A stretch of DNA of 43,854 bases from PNAI01 sp964575715 (lineage in GTDB: Bacteria; Pseudomonadota; Alphaproteobacteria; Rhizobiales; Xanthobacteraceae). The notes under the pieces are model-generated. The model had not been told where the DNA came from. It searched no databases and saw only the letters and a list, made by a program, of their open reading frames with translations. Below are positions 23,198 to 31,761 of this stretch, piece after piece (the first letter of the stretch is position 1; every line of letters begins with the position of its first letter). A program made the translations under genes and the position numbers. Where the stretch lies: NCBI GenBank assembly GCA_964575715.1, contig CAZNSG010000007.1:1-43854 (forward strand), in the 5' to 3' direction.

Positions 23198-23658
23198 TAG
23201 GGTTTAACCGCCAGCACCGCCTCGATCTCGACCGAAATCTGGTTCGGCAGCGAGCCCATGCCCACTGCCGAGCGGGCGTGCTTGCCGGCCTCACCCAGCA
23301 CCTCGACAAACAGATCCGAGCAGCCGTTGATCACTTTGGGGTGGTCCTTGAAGTCGGGGACGGCGTTGACCATGCCGAGCACTTTGAGCACCGCCTCGAC
23401 GCGGTCGAGCGAGCCGAGTGCCTGGCGCGTGGCCGCGAGCAGCCCGAGCCCGATGAGCCGCGCGCGTTTGTAAGCTTCCTCCACCGAAATCTCGGCGCCG
23501 ACTTTGCCGGAGAGCGTATTGCCCTTCTCGTCGCGCGGACCTTGGCCGGAGAGAAACAGCAGATTGCCGGCGAGCCGGTAGGGCACATAGTTCGCAACCG
23601 GCGCCGGCACGTTGGGCAGCACGATACCAAGTTGTCTCAGGCGGGCCTCCGCACTCAT
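23197..23658 (-). CDS. ridA: RidA-family (YjgF) protein
   Basis: A 153-residue Rid protein. The segment ARSAVGMGSLPNQISVEIEAV holds the conserved arginine (equivalent to Arg105 of Salmonella RidA) needed for imine/enamine deaminase activity, and YRLAGNLLFLSGQGP is the family opening. RidA removes reactive 2-aminoacrylate and similar intermediates of amino acid metabolism. It follows livM by 54 nt on the same strand, so it is likely the last gene of the branched-chain amino-acid uptake operon. It is slightly longer than the usual ~130 residues, as in other subfamilies. Confidence 0.88.
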   Translation of the reverse strand: MSAEARLRQLGIVLPNVPAPVANYVPYRLAGNLLFLSGQGPRDEKGNTLSGKVGAEISVEEAYKRARLIGLGLLAATRQALGSLDRVEAVLKVLGMVNAVPDFKDHPKVINGCSDLFVEVLGEAGKHARSAVGMGSLPNQISVEIEAVLAVKP

Positions 23659-23712
23659 CGATGTCTCCCTTTGGTTTGATCGTTTTGTTTCGATCGGCTG
23701 CGCGCGGACGCG

Positions 23713-24678
23713 TCACAGCCGGATGCGCAGGAAATGGGCAAGTTCGCCCACGATGCCGCGGCGGAACAACAGCACGCAAGCCACAAAGATTGCCCCCTGC
23801 ACGACGAGAACCCATTGGCCGATGTGGGTGAGATAGTTCTCCAGCGTGACCACGAAGAATGCGCCGGCCACAGGACCGAACACCGTTCCCAGCCCGCCTA
23901 CCAGCGTCATCAGCACGACCTCACCCGACATCGGCCAATCGACGTCAGTGAGAGAGGCAAGCTGGAACACGATCGCCTTGGTGGCGCCCGCCAGGCCGGC
24001 AAAGGTTGCGGACAGAACGAACGCCATGAGCTTGTAACGATCGGTCTTGTAGCCGAGCGAAATCGCGCGCGCCTCATTCTCGCGGATGGCCTTGAGCACC
24101 TCGCCGAACGGCGAATGGATGATGCGGTAGATCATCAGAAAACCAGCGAGAAAAATGACCAGTACCGTGAGATACATGTTCATCTGGTCGGCGAGATTGA
24201 TGAGGCCGAACAGCTTGCCGCGCGGCACCGCCTGGATGCCGTCCTCGCCGCCGGTGAACGGCGCCTGCACCGCGAAGAAGTACATCATCTGTGCGAGCGC
24301 GAGCGTGATCATGGCGAAATAGATGCCCTGCCGGCGAATGGCGAGGGAGCCTGCAATCAAGCCAAGCACCGCGGCGGCTATGGCGCCGAGCAGGATCGCA
24401 AGCTCCGGATTCAAACCCCAGATCTTGGCGGCATAGGCGCTCACGTAGCTCGCCCAGCCAAAATAGAGCGCGTGGCCGAACGAGAGCAGCCCGACATAGC
24501 CGATCAAAAGATTAAAGGCGCAGGCGAACAGCGCAAAGCACAGCGCCTTCATCAGGAATACCGGATAGAGGAAAGCGGGCGCGATCAGCAGCAGCACCAC
24601 CATCACCACGAAGGTGATCAGCTCGCTGCGCGACTGGACGGGCTTGGCGGGCGTCGCCAGCAGTTCGACGGTCGCCAT
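23713..24678 (-). CDS. livM: Branched-chain amino-acid type ABC transporter permease LivM
   Basis: A 321-residue inner-membrane permease with about nine helices. The cytoplasmic coupling loop FGEVLKAIRENEARAISLGYKTDRYK (in two parts, about 195-220) is the EAA-like motif of the LivM/LivH family. The C-terminus is the usual GLGTVFGPVAGAFFV segment. The ATG lies one base after the livH stop, so translation is coupled. With LivH it forms the channel for amino acids, or for other ligands such as urea or aromatic acids that this family also carries. Confidence 0.94.
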   Translation of the reverse strand: MATVELLATPAKPVQSRSELITFVVMVVLLLIAPAFLYPVFLMKALCFALFACAFNLLIGYVGLLSFGHALYFGWASYVSAYAAKIWGLNPELAILLGAIAAAVLGLIAGSLAIRRQGIYFAMITLALAQMMYFFAVQAPFTGGEDGIQAVPRGKLFGLINLADQMNMYLTVLVIFLAGFLMIYRIIHSPFGEVLKAIRENEARAISLGYKTDRYKLMAFVLSATFAGLAGATKAIVFQLASLTDVDWPMSGEVVLMTLVGGLGTVFGPVAGAFFVVTLENYLTHIGQWVLVVQGAIFVACVLLFRRGIVGELAHFLRIRL

Positions 24679-24679
24679 G

Positions 24680-25567
24680 TCACGCCCTCCGCCCGAACAA
24701 GCCCGCCGGCCGGATCAAAAGCACAATGGCCATGATGATGAAGATCACCGTATTAGAGGCTTCCGGAAAGAAAACCTTGGTCAGTCCCTCGATGATGCCG
24801 AGACCGAAACCGGTGACGATCGCGCCCATGATCGAGCCCATGCCGCCGATCACCACCACCGCGAACACGACAATGATGAGATTGGCCCCCATCTGCGGCG
24901 ACACGTTATAGATCGGCGCCGCCATCACGCCGGCGAGCGCGGCCAAGCCCACGCCAAAGCCATAGGTGAGCGTAATCATGCGCGGCACGTTGATGCCGAA
25001 AGCGCGTACCAGCGTGGGATTTTCCGTCGCCGCGCGCAAATACGAGCCAAGCTTGGTGCGTTCGATCACGAACCAGGTGGTCAGACATACAACGAGTGAA
25101 AAAACGACCACCCACGCGCGGTAGTTCGGCAGGAACATGAAGCCGAGATTTTGCCCGCCCTGCAGCAAGTCAGGAACCCCGTAGGGCTGGCCGGATGAAC
25201 CGAAATAATAACGGAATACGCCTTCTATGATCAGCGCGATGCCGAAGGTGAGAAGGAGTCCATACAGATGATCGAGCTTATAGAGCCATTGCAAAAATAA
25301 CCGCTCAATTACGATGCCAGTGAAGCCGACGACAATTGGCGCGATCAAGAGCGCGAGCCAATAATTGATTTCAAGATACCGCAGCAGAAAGTATGCCGCG
25401 AAAGCGCCCAGCATGTACTGGGCGCCGTGACTGAAATTGATGATATTGAGCATGCCGAAGATGACGGCAAGGCCGAGACTGAGGAGCGCGTAGAACGAGC
25501 CGTTGATCAGTCCTAGCAAGAGCTGTCCAAAAAGCGCCTGCGAGGGGATGCCGAAGATTTCGAACAC
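24680..25567 (-). CDS. livH: Branched-chain amino-acid type ABC transporter permease LivH
   Basis: A 295-residue permease. The early NGSFYALLSLGLAVIFGML stretch (about 21-39) and the later IVTGFGLGIIEGL are typical LivH segments. The start is GTG at 25567 with GAGAGG a few bases upstream; that ribosome site sits at the very edge of a class-C repeat, so RNA folding of the repeat may affect its use. It is coupled to livM. Confidence 0.93.
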   Translation of the reverse strand: MFEIFGIPSQALFGQLLLGLINGSFYALLSLGLAVIFGMLNIINFSHGAQYMLGAFAAYFLLRYLEINYWLALLIAPIVVGFTGIVIERLFLQWLYKLDHLYGLLLTFGIALIIEGVFRYYFGSSGQPYGVPDLLQGGQNLGFMFLPNYRAWVVVFSLVVCLTTWFVIERTKLGSYLRAATENPTLVRAFGINVPRMITLTYGFGVGLAALAGVMAAPIYNVSPQMGANLIIVVFAVVVIGGMGSIMGAIVTGFGLGIIEGLTKVFFPEASNTVIFIIMAIVLLIRPAGLFGRRA

Positions 25568-25585
25568 GTGGCTGGGCCTCTCATC

Positions 25586-25722
25586 TCCCTCTCCCCGCTT
25601 GCGGGGAGAGGGTCGGGGTGAGGGGGATTCTCCATCTGCTCAGACTCGCGGAGACGCCCCCTCACCCGACTTCCTCACTACGTTCGGAAGTCGACCTCTC
25701 CCCGCAAGCGGGGAGAGGTGAA
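25586..25722. repeat. Class-C palindromic element between livK and livH
   Basis: The ends are hairpin blocks CCCTCTCCCCGCTTGCGGGG and CCCCGCAAGCGGGGAGAGG, with inner pair GGGGTGAGGGGG / CCCCCTCACCC. It occupies nearly the whole gap inside the operon. In the transcript it gives a very stable structure downstream of livK, comparable in position to the REP sequences between malE and malF of E. coli. Confidence 0.92.
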
Positions 25723-25739
25723 GCGAGTGGTTGCTGACA

Positions 25740-26951
25740 TCAGCCGCTCACAAGCGGGCAGCCGCCTTCGTTGAGCGGACGGAAAGCCTGCGCTGCCGGG
25801 ATCGTGGAGCGCAGCTTGTACAAGTCCCACGGACCCTTCGATTCGGCGGGCTTCTTCACTTCGAACAGGTACATGTCGTGGATCTTGCGGCCATCGGCGC
25901 GGATCGTGCCCTTGCCGAACAACTTGTCGTCAGTTTCCGTCGACTTCATCTTGGCCACGACTGCCTTGCCGTCGCCGTCGCTCTTGAGCTCGCTCACCGC
26001 CTTCAAGTAGTGGGTGACCGCCGAATAGACGCCGGCATGGATCATGCTCGGATAGATGCCTTTGTTCGCGGCAGCGAATTTCTGAGCGAAAGCGCGATTG
26101 ACGTCGTTCGTGTCCCAGTACCACGCCTCGGTGAAGATCAAACCCTGTGCGATCGGCAGCCCGAGCGCCTTGACGTCACTGATGAATACCAGCAGGCCGG
26201 CGAGGTTCTGTCCGCCCTTGACGATGCCGAACTCAGATGCCTGTTTGATCGAGTTGACGGTGTCGCCGCCGGCATTGGCGAGCCCGATGATCTTCGCCTT
26301 CGAGGCCTGCGCCTGCAGCAGGAACGACGAGAAGTCGGTGCCTGGGAAGGGATGTCGGACCCGGCCTAGCACCTTGCCGCCGTTTTTCTCGACCACCGCG
26401 GCGGTGTCGCGCTCAAGCGCATGGCCGAACGCATAGTCGGCAGTGATAAAGAACCAGCTGTCGCCGCCGGTCTTGACGATGGCGGTGCCGGTGCCGTTGG
26501 CGAGCGCCCAAGTGTCATAGGTCCAATGGATGGTATTCGGCGAGCAGGCCTTGCCGGTGAGATCGGAGGCCGCCGCGCCGGAGACCAGGAAGACCTTGTT
26601 CTTGTCTTTCACGATCTGGCTGACCGCGAGCGCGACCGAGGAGGTCGGCACGTCCACGATCACGTCGACCTTGTCGACATCGATCCAGGTGCGCACGATG
26701 TTGGAGCCGACGTCTGGCTTGTTCTGATGGTCGGCGCCGAGGATTTCGACCTTGAGCCCTTTGGCGGCGGCGCCGAAGTCCTCAACCGCCATGCGCGCCG
26801 CGACCACCGAGCCGGGGCCGGTCAGGTCGGCATAGAGGCCTGACATGTCGTTCATGACGCCAATCTTGATGACGCCGTCGGATATCTGCGCCTGCGCCGC
26901 TCCGGCGGCGAGGACGACCGCAAGCGCGGTCAAACTGATCAAACGCTTCAT
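25740..26951 (-). CDS. livK: ABC transporter periplasmic binding protein, LivK-like
   Basis: A 403-residue type-I periplasmic binding protein. The signal peptide is residues 1 to about 22 (MKRLIS, hydrophobic core, AQAQ). The mature part opens GVIKIGVMNDMSGLYADLTG, the family entry, with DVIVDVPTSSVALAVSQIV in the first lobe. The ATG at 26951 is favoured since the signal begins there. It captures the ligand for LivHMGF; the exact ligand cannot be read from sequence. The gene lies within the transporter operon after livF, separated from livH by a repeat. Confidence 0.93.
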   Translation of the reverse strand: MKRLISLTALAVVLAAGAAQAQISDGVIKIGVMNDMSGLYADLTGPGSVVAARMAVEDFGAAAKGLKVEILGADHQNKPDVGSNIVRTWIDVDKVDVIVDVPTSSVALAVSQIVKDKNKVFLVSGAAASDLTGKACSPNTIHWTYDTWALANGTGTAIVKTGGDSWFFITADYAFGHALERDTAAVVEKNGGKVLGRVRHPFPGTDFSSFLLQAQASKAKIIGLANAGGDTVNSIKQASEFGIVKGGQNLAGLLVFISDVKALGLPIAQGLIFTEAWYWDTNDVNRAFAQKFAAANKGIYPSMIHAGVYSAVTHYLKAVSELKSDGDGKAVVAKMKSTETDDKLFGKGTIRADGRKIHDMYLFEVKKPAESKGPWDLYKLRSTIPAAQAFRPLNEGGCPLVSG

Positions 26952-26993
26952 CGTAGTTCTCCCTGTGATAGCGCCGGGGTCCGGCACATCCAT

Positions 26994-27710
26994 TCAAACA
27001 CCAAGATAATTGTGGAGCTTATCGGCATTGGCGTCCAGATCCGCATTGGCAAAACCTTCCACAACCCTGCCGTGCTCCATGATATAATAGCGGTCCGCCA
27101 CGGTGGAAGCGAACCGAAAGTTCTGCTCCACCAACAAGATCGTGAACCCTTGCGATTTCAGCGTGCGGATGGTTTTGCCGATTTGCTGGATTATGACCGG
27201 GGCCAGCCCTTCCGTCGGCTCATCGAGCAGGAGCAGGCGGGCGCCGGTGCGCAGGATACGCGCGATCGCCAGCATCTGCTGCTCGCCGCCGGAGAGCTTG
27301 GTGCCTTGGCTCGAGCCCAGGCGCTCCTTGAGGTTGGGAAACAGCTCAAAAATGCGATCGAGGCTGAGCCCGCCAGACTTCACCTCGGGCGGCAGCAGCA
27401 GATTTTCCTCGACATTGAGGCTGGCGAATATGCCCCGCTCCTCCGGACAGAATGCAATGCCGGAGCGCGCGATTTCGTTGGACGCCGACGCGATCAGCTC
27501 GCGCGCTCCAAAGCGCACCGAGCCGGAGCGCTTGCCGACGATGCCCATGATCGATTTGAGCGTCGTGGTCTTTCCCGCGCCGTTGCGGCCAAGCAGCGTG
27601 ACCACCTCGCTTTGCCGCACGTCGAAGGTCACGCCGTGCAAGATGTGCGACTCGCCATACCAGGCGTGCAAGTTCTCAACCGCCAACAGCGGCGCGGACG
27701 TATCAAGCAT
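26994..27710 (-). CDS. livF: ABC transporter ATP-binding protein LivF
   Basis: A 238-residue ATPase. Walker A is GRNGAGKTT at about 39-47, the signature LSGGEQQMLAIARIL at about 138-152, and Walker B RLLLLDEPTEGLAP follows. The short C-terminal end (NYLGV) is typical of LivF. The ATG at 27710 overlaps the livG end by 8 nt. Confidence 0.95.
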   Translation of the reverse strand: MLDTSAPLLAVENLHAWYGESHILHGVTFDVRQSEVVTLLGRNGAGKTTTLKSIMGIVGKRSGSVRFGARELIASASNEIARSGIAFCPEERGIFASLNVEENLLLPPEVKSGGLSLDRIFELFPNLKERLGSSQGTKLSGGEQQMLAIARILRTGARLLLLDEPTEGLAPVIIQQIGKTIRTLKSQGFTILLVEQNFRFASTVADRYYIMEHGRVVEGFANADLDANADKLHNYLGV

Positions 27711-28455
27711 GGCCGACACCCATGTAAGCTTCGCGCACCTCGGAATTGTTCGATATCGACTCATAGTCGCCCTCGGCCAACACGCGGCCGCGGGTGAGCA
27801 CTGTGATGCGATGGGAGAGATTGGCAACGACGCTCAAGTTATGCTCGACCATCAGCACAGTGCGGTCGACCGCCACTGCCTTGATCAAGCCGCTGATGCG
27901 GTCGATGTCCTCGTGCCCAATGCCGGCGGTCGGCTCGTCAAGCAGCAGCATCTCCGGATCGAGCGCGAGCGTGGTGGCGATTTCGAGCGCGCGCTTGCGG
28001 CCGTAGGGCAGTTCGACCGCCGTGATGTGTACGACATCGGAAAGCCCGACATCGGCGATCAGCTCAAGCGCGCGCTGATTGAGCGATTCAAGCACGCGTT
28101 TAGAGCGCCAGAAATCGAACGAACCGCCGCGCTGGCGCTGCAACGAGATGCGCACGTTTTCCAGCACGCTCAAATGCGGAAATACCGCCGAGATCTGGAA
28201 TGAGCGCACGACACCAAGCCGCGCCACATCCGCTGGCGCCAGCGCGGTTATGTCACGGCCTTTGTAGACGATGCGGCCGCGCGTGGGTTGCAGGAATTTG
28301 GTGAGCAGATTGAAGCAGGTAGTCTTGCCGGCGCCATTCGGCCCAATGAGGGCGTGAATCGTGCCGCGCTCAACCCGCAGGTTGACCCCGTTCACCGCCA
28401 CGAAGCCGGCAAATTCCTTGGTCAGATCCTCGGTTTCGAGGATGATTTCACTCAT
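27703..28455 (-). CDS. livG: ABC transporter ATP-binding protein LivG
   Basis: A 250-residue ATPase. Walker A is GPNGAGKTT at about 37-45. The signature reads LPYGRKRALEIATTLA (Pro where many have Ser), and Walker B is EMLLLDEPTAGIGHED with the C-terminal helix SNNSEVREAYMGVG that family members use to contact the permease. The ATG at 28455 is chosen for its fit with MSEIILETEDLTKEF. It is the first gene of the transporter operon. Confidence 0.95.
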   Translation of the reverse strand: MSEIILETEDLTKEFAGFVAVNGVNLRVERGTIHALIGPNGAGKTTCFNLLTKFLQPTRGRIVYKGRDITALAPADVARLGVVRSFQISAVFPHLSVLENVRISLQRQRGGSFDFWRSKRVLESLNQRALELIADVGLSDVVHITAVELPYGRKRALEIATTLALDPEMLLLDEPTAGIGHEDIDRISGLIKAVAVDRTVLMVEHNLSVVANLSHRITVLTRGRVLAEGDYESISNNSEVREAYMGVGHA

Positions 28456-28551
28456 ACGCCGCGATTTTCCCCCTTGAGGTGACGGCATTGTCGGCATGTT
28501 TTATGGCGGCGTCCAGGCCCTGTTACCGGTGTCCCTGCCCGTCCTTAGACT

Positions 28552-28722
28552 TAGAGCATGTTTCGATTAGGTTGACTCGCTCTCTCATCCGCTCATTCCC
28601 GCGCCAGCGGGAATCCAGGGGCCAAATACTTTGTATTCTAAACCATTTGTACCTGGGTCCCCGCTTTCGCGGGGACGAGCGGATATCAAATACCGACCCA
28701 ATCTAATCGTAACTTGATCTAG
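28552..28722. repeat. Class-G composite palindrome
   Basis: Outer arms begin TAGAGCATG (28552) and end TTGATCTA (28722), with CGATTAGGTTGACTCG and CGACCCAATCTAATCG as an imperfect second pair, and inner hairpins CATTCCCGCGCCAGCGGGAA and GTCCCCGCTTTCGCGGGGAC. It sits in the 362-bp gene-free space between livG and the GST gene, both of which are read away from it. The remaining part of that space (28456-28551) shows nothing else. Confidence 0.88.
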
Positions 28723-28817
28723 ATGACGGTACTCGCCCGGGGGGCATTGCTCGCAATTCCCAAGCGCTATACGACCTAGCGCTGAAACCGTGAGCAACAA
28801 GAGCAAAGGACCAACCC

Positions 28818-29450
28818 GTGATCGACCTCTATACCTGGACCACGCCCAATGGCCGCAAGATTTCCATCGCGCTCGAAGAGCTGGGTCTGCCCTACACCGC
28901 GCATGCCATCGATATCGGCAAGGATGAGCAGTTCAAGCCGGAGTTCCTGAAAATCAGCCCGAACAACCGTATTCCGGCGATCGTCGATCGCGACAACGGT
29001 ATGTCGTTGATGGAATCGGGCGCGATCCTGATCTACCTCGGCGACAAGACCGGCAAGCTGCTGCCGAAATCGGGCGAGGCGCGCTACCGGGTGATCGAAT
29101 GGCTGATGTGGCAGATGGGCGGCCCCGGCCCGATGCTCGGCCAGGTGCATCACTTTGTGAAATACAACAAGGGCAAGGCGCCCTATGCCGAAGAGCGCTA
29201 CCTCAAGGAGGCGCACCGGCTCTATGGCGTGCTCGACCGGCGGCTAGAGGGCCGCGAGTTTGTCGTCGACACTTATTCGATCGCCGACATCGCGATCTGG
29301 CCGTGGATCTCACGCTTTGAATGGCAGACCGTCGATATGAAGCAATATCCCAACGTCCTGCGCTGGTACACGACGATCGCCAAGAAGCCCGCGACGCAGA
29401 AAGGCTACAAGGTGCCGAAGGACATGGGCGAGATTCCGATGCCAGTATAG
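28818..29450 (+). CDS. Glutathione S-transferase (YfcG/Nu-class like)
   Basis: A 210-residue cytosolic GST. The thioredoxin-like N-terminal domain reads YTWTTPNGRKISIALEE at about 5-21, in which Thr8 and Asn11 take the place of the catalytic Tyr/Ser/Cys in this class; NNRIPAIVD (about 50-58) is the cis-Pro loop and ESGAILIYL follows. The helical C-terminal domain carries the SIADIAIWPW N-cap box. These enzymes often act as disulfide-bond oxidoreductases using GSH. The GTG start at 28818 follows AAAGGA at 28805-28810. Confidence 0.9.
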   Translation: MIDLYTWTTPNGRKISIALEELGLPYTAHAIDIGKDEQFKPEFLKISPNNRIPAIVDRDNGMSLMESGAILIYLGDKTGKLLPKSGEARYRVIEWLMWQMGGPGPMLGQVHHFVKYNKGKAPYAEERYLKEAHRLYGVLDRRLEGREFVVDTYSIADIAIWPWISRFEWQTVDMKQYPNVLRWYTTIAKKPATQKGYKVPKDMGEIPMPV

Positions 29451-29494
29451 TGGCCATCGCTGCGACCAAGCCATAAAATTCCATTGGAAATCCG

Positions 29495-30763
29495 ATGCCG
29501 TATTCGAAAAATTTTCACTACGGCTGGATCGTTGCCGGAGTGACATTTTTAGCGCTGATGACCGGCGCGGGCGTGCGCTCGACGCCCAGCATCCTGATCG
29601 TTCCGCTGGAGAATGAATTCCAGTGGTCGCGAGCGACGATCTCGTTAGCGATTTCCATCAACCTCCTGCTTTACGGCCTCATGGGACCGTTCGCCGCCGC
29701 CATCATGGAGCGGTTCGGCATACGCCGCACTGTTCCATTCGCATTGGCACTCATCGGCACCGGCGTCGCGCTCACGGCAGTCATGCGCGAATCCTGGCAA
29801 ATGATTTTGTTTTGGGGCGTCTTTGTCGGCACCGGCGCGGGCGCGCTCGCGAACGTGCTCGCCGCAGTGGTGGCGATGCGCTGGTTCACGGCGCGGCGCG
29901 GCCTTGTCATCGGAGTTTTGAGCGGCAGCGTCGCCACCGGACAGCTGTTGTTTCTGCCAACGCTTGCCAGCATCACGGCGAACTACGGTTGGCGCGCGAC
30001 GGTGATTACGGTCGCGTGCGTCGTGTTCGTGGTGTTGCCGATCGTCACATACTTTATGCGCGACCGGCCGGCCGATGTGGGCTTGGCGCCCTATGGCGAG
30101 ACCGGCGGGCCGAAACCTACAGTGCCGGTGACCGGCAATCCCATCGGGAACGCGTTTCAAACGCTTGGACAAGTCATCCACGTGCGCGACTTCTGGCTGC
30201 TGGCCGGCACGTTTTTCATCTGCGGGGCCTCGACCAATGGGCTCATCGGTACGCACCTGATTCCCGCATGTCTCGACAACGGAATTTCCGAGGTTACCGG
30301 CGCGGGCCTGCTCGCTGCGATGGGCGTGTTCAACCTCATCGGCACGACCGGCTCCGGCTGGCTCAGCGATCGCGTGGACAATCGCAAACTGCTCGCGATC
30401 TATTATGGCCTGCGCGGCCTCTCGCTGATCTACCTGCCATTCTCCTTCGTTTCGCTCTACGGATTGTCGCTGTTTACCGTGTTCTACGGGCTTGACTGGT
30501 TCGCCACCGTCGCCCCCACGATCCGGCTCATCGGCAATACGTTCGGCAAGGAGAAAACCGGCATCGTTTACGGATGGATTTTTGTCGCGCACCAGATGGG
30601 TGGCGCGTCGGCGGCCTATTTCGGCGGCGTGCTGCGGGAACATTTTGGCACTTATCTGGAGTCGTTCATGCTCTCCGGCTTGCTGTGCCTGATCGCGGCG
30701 GCGATGGTGATGTTCATCGGCCGGACGCGCAAGGACACGGCAGCAGCCGCCGTTCCGGCGTGA
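29495..30763 (+). CDS. MFS transporter
   Basis: A 422-residue twelve-helix major facilitator. The N-terminus MPYSKNFHYGWIVAGVTFLAL is the opening of the oxalate/formate-monocarboxylate-like group. ERFGIRRTVPFALAL is the helix 2-3 loop and SDRVDNRKLLAI the helix 8-9 counterpart. It lies 44 bp after the GST on the same strand, so the two may share a transcript. Substrate unknown; likely an organic anion. Confidence 0.87.
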   Translation: MPYSKNFHYGWIVAGVTFLALMTGAGVRSTPSILIVPLENEFQWSRATISLAISINLLLYGLMGPFAAAIMERFGIRRTVPFALALIGTGVALTAVMRESWQMILFWGVFVGTGAGALANVLAAVVAMRWFTARRGLVIGVLSGSVATGQLLFLPTLASITANYGWRATVITVACVVFVVLPIVTYFMRDRPADVGLAPYGETGGPKPTVPVTGNPIGNAFQTLGQVIHVRDFWLLAGTFFICGASTNGLIGTHLIPACLDNGISEVTGAGLLAAMGVFNLIGTTGSGWLSDRVDNRKLLAIYYGLRGLSLIYLPFSFVSLYGLSLFTVFYGLDWFATVAPTIRLIGNTFGKEKTGIVYGWIFVAHQMGGASAAYFGGVLREHFGTYLESFMLSGLLCLIAAAMVMFIGRTRKDTAAAAVPA

Positions 30764-30787
30764 TAAGCCGCGGACTTGAATTTTTCG

Positions 30788-31636
30788 TCAGTGCAAAAGG
30801 TTGATCGCGGCCTCGACGCTCGCAACCACAAAAGCCTCGGTTTCCTTCCTTTGATCCTTTGCCGCGACGATTTTGCCGGCAGGCGCAACCGCCGCAATGA
30901 AATCGCGCGTGTGCCAATGCCCGAGCGCGGGGAGCTTCGGCAACGCTGCGGGACTCGGCTCGGGGTAGATCGTGACGTAGAAATAAGGCGCGTCGTAATA
31001 TTCGTCGCCGGCCGAAAAGCCGAGACCGGTCGTGCGATCATTGCCAAGCGATACAAGCGAGTCGAGATCGAAATGATGCGGCCAACAGCGCACGGTCGGG
31101 GCGTTCAGCTTGCGCGCCGCCAATAGCTGCCCGACGTCGCCGAGCAGGCCGTTGGCGTTGGCGTACCAGGCGGCAAGATCGCGCAAGGCATCAATCAGCT
31201 TGCCGGGTGTATATTTGGCGCCGCTCGCGATGGCGTGCGCGGGCATTTCATATGGGGATGGGTGGTCGAGCTTGCGCGCGTCCAAGCCGCGTGCGGCGCA
31301 TTGCTGGCCAAGCCAGGCGCGCGCATCAGCATCAGTACTACCTTCGAGGCTCAATGAGGATCCATCGCGGGCAACGCCGAGCAACATCAGGGTGAGGTCG
31401 GAAATCCGCAAACCGAGCCATGTGCCGTCGGTCAATGCATGGGTGCAAAGTCCACCCTGCGCATTATCCCAGCCGAGATTGGTATGGCTGTCATCTGACC
31501 TCGGCGATATGTAGGCGCGGGCGCCGCGCGCAAGCCATTGCGCGGCATAATGCGCCTGCAACCTGGCCTCCTGCAATTTTCCGCGATCAAGCCCGGCGAT
31601 GGGCCGCCAGAGCGGTCCGCTCGTCGAACTGCTCAT
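30788..31636 (-). CDS. Conserved hypothetical protein (DUF5996-like C-terminus?)
   Basis: A 282-residue soluble protein I do not recognise with confidence. The C-terminal half has CWPHHFDLDSL, GLGFSAGDEYYD, PYFYVTIYPEP and GHWHTRDFIAA, a pattern resembling DUF5996. The N-terminal third is His/Trp-rich without a known motif; no signal peptide or membrane helix is seen. It ends 24 bp from the end of the MFS gene (convergent) and its start diverges from the Rieske-glutamate synthase gene across 125 bp. Confidence 0.6.
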   Translation of the reverse strand: MSSSTSGPLWRPIAGLDRGKLQEARLQAHYAAQWLARGARAYISPRSDDSHTNLGWDNAQGGLCTHALTDGTWLGLRISDLTLMLLGVARDGSSLSLEGSTDADARAWLGQQCAARGLDARKLDHPSPYEMPAHAIASGAKYTPGKLIDALRDLAAWYANANGLLGDVGQLLAARKLNAPTVRCWPHHFDLDSLVSLGNDRTTGLGFSAGDEYYDAPYFYVTIYPEPSPAALPKLPALGHWHTRDFIAAVAPAGKIVAAKDQRKETEAFVVASVEAAINLLH

Positions 31637-31761
31637 GCGCCGGCCTCCTTCCCACTATTCCTTATGGTGACGATCGGCGATGATGCCACGCGGGGAACGC
31701 AAGGCGGCATAGCATTCGAAATGCCCAAGTCAAACTGACAGATCGGTGATTGGAGCAGGCT

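Noticed and set aside
23734..24735. 333-codon plus-strand frame opposite livM
   Set aside because: Antisense to a clear permease; hydrophobic codons read backwards give a His/Glu/Arg-rich product without family features.
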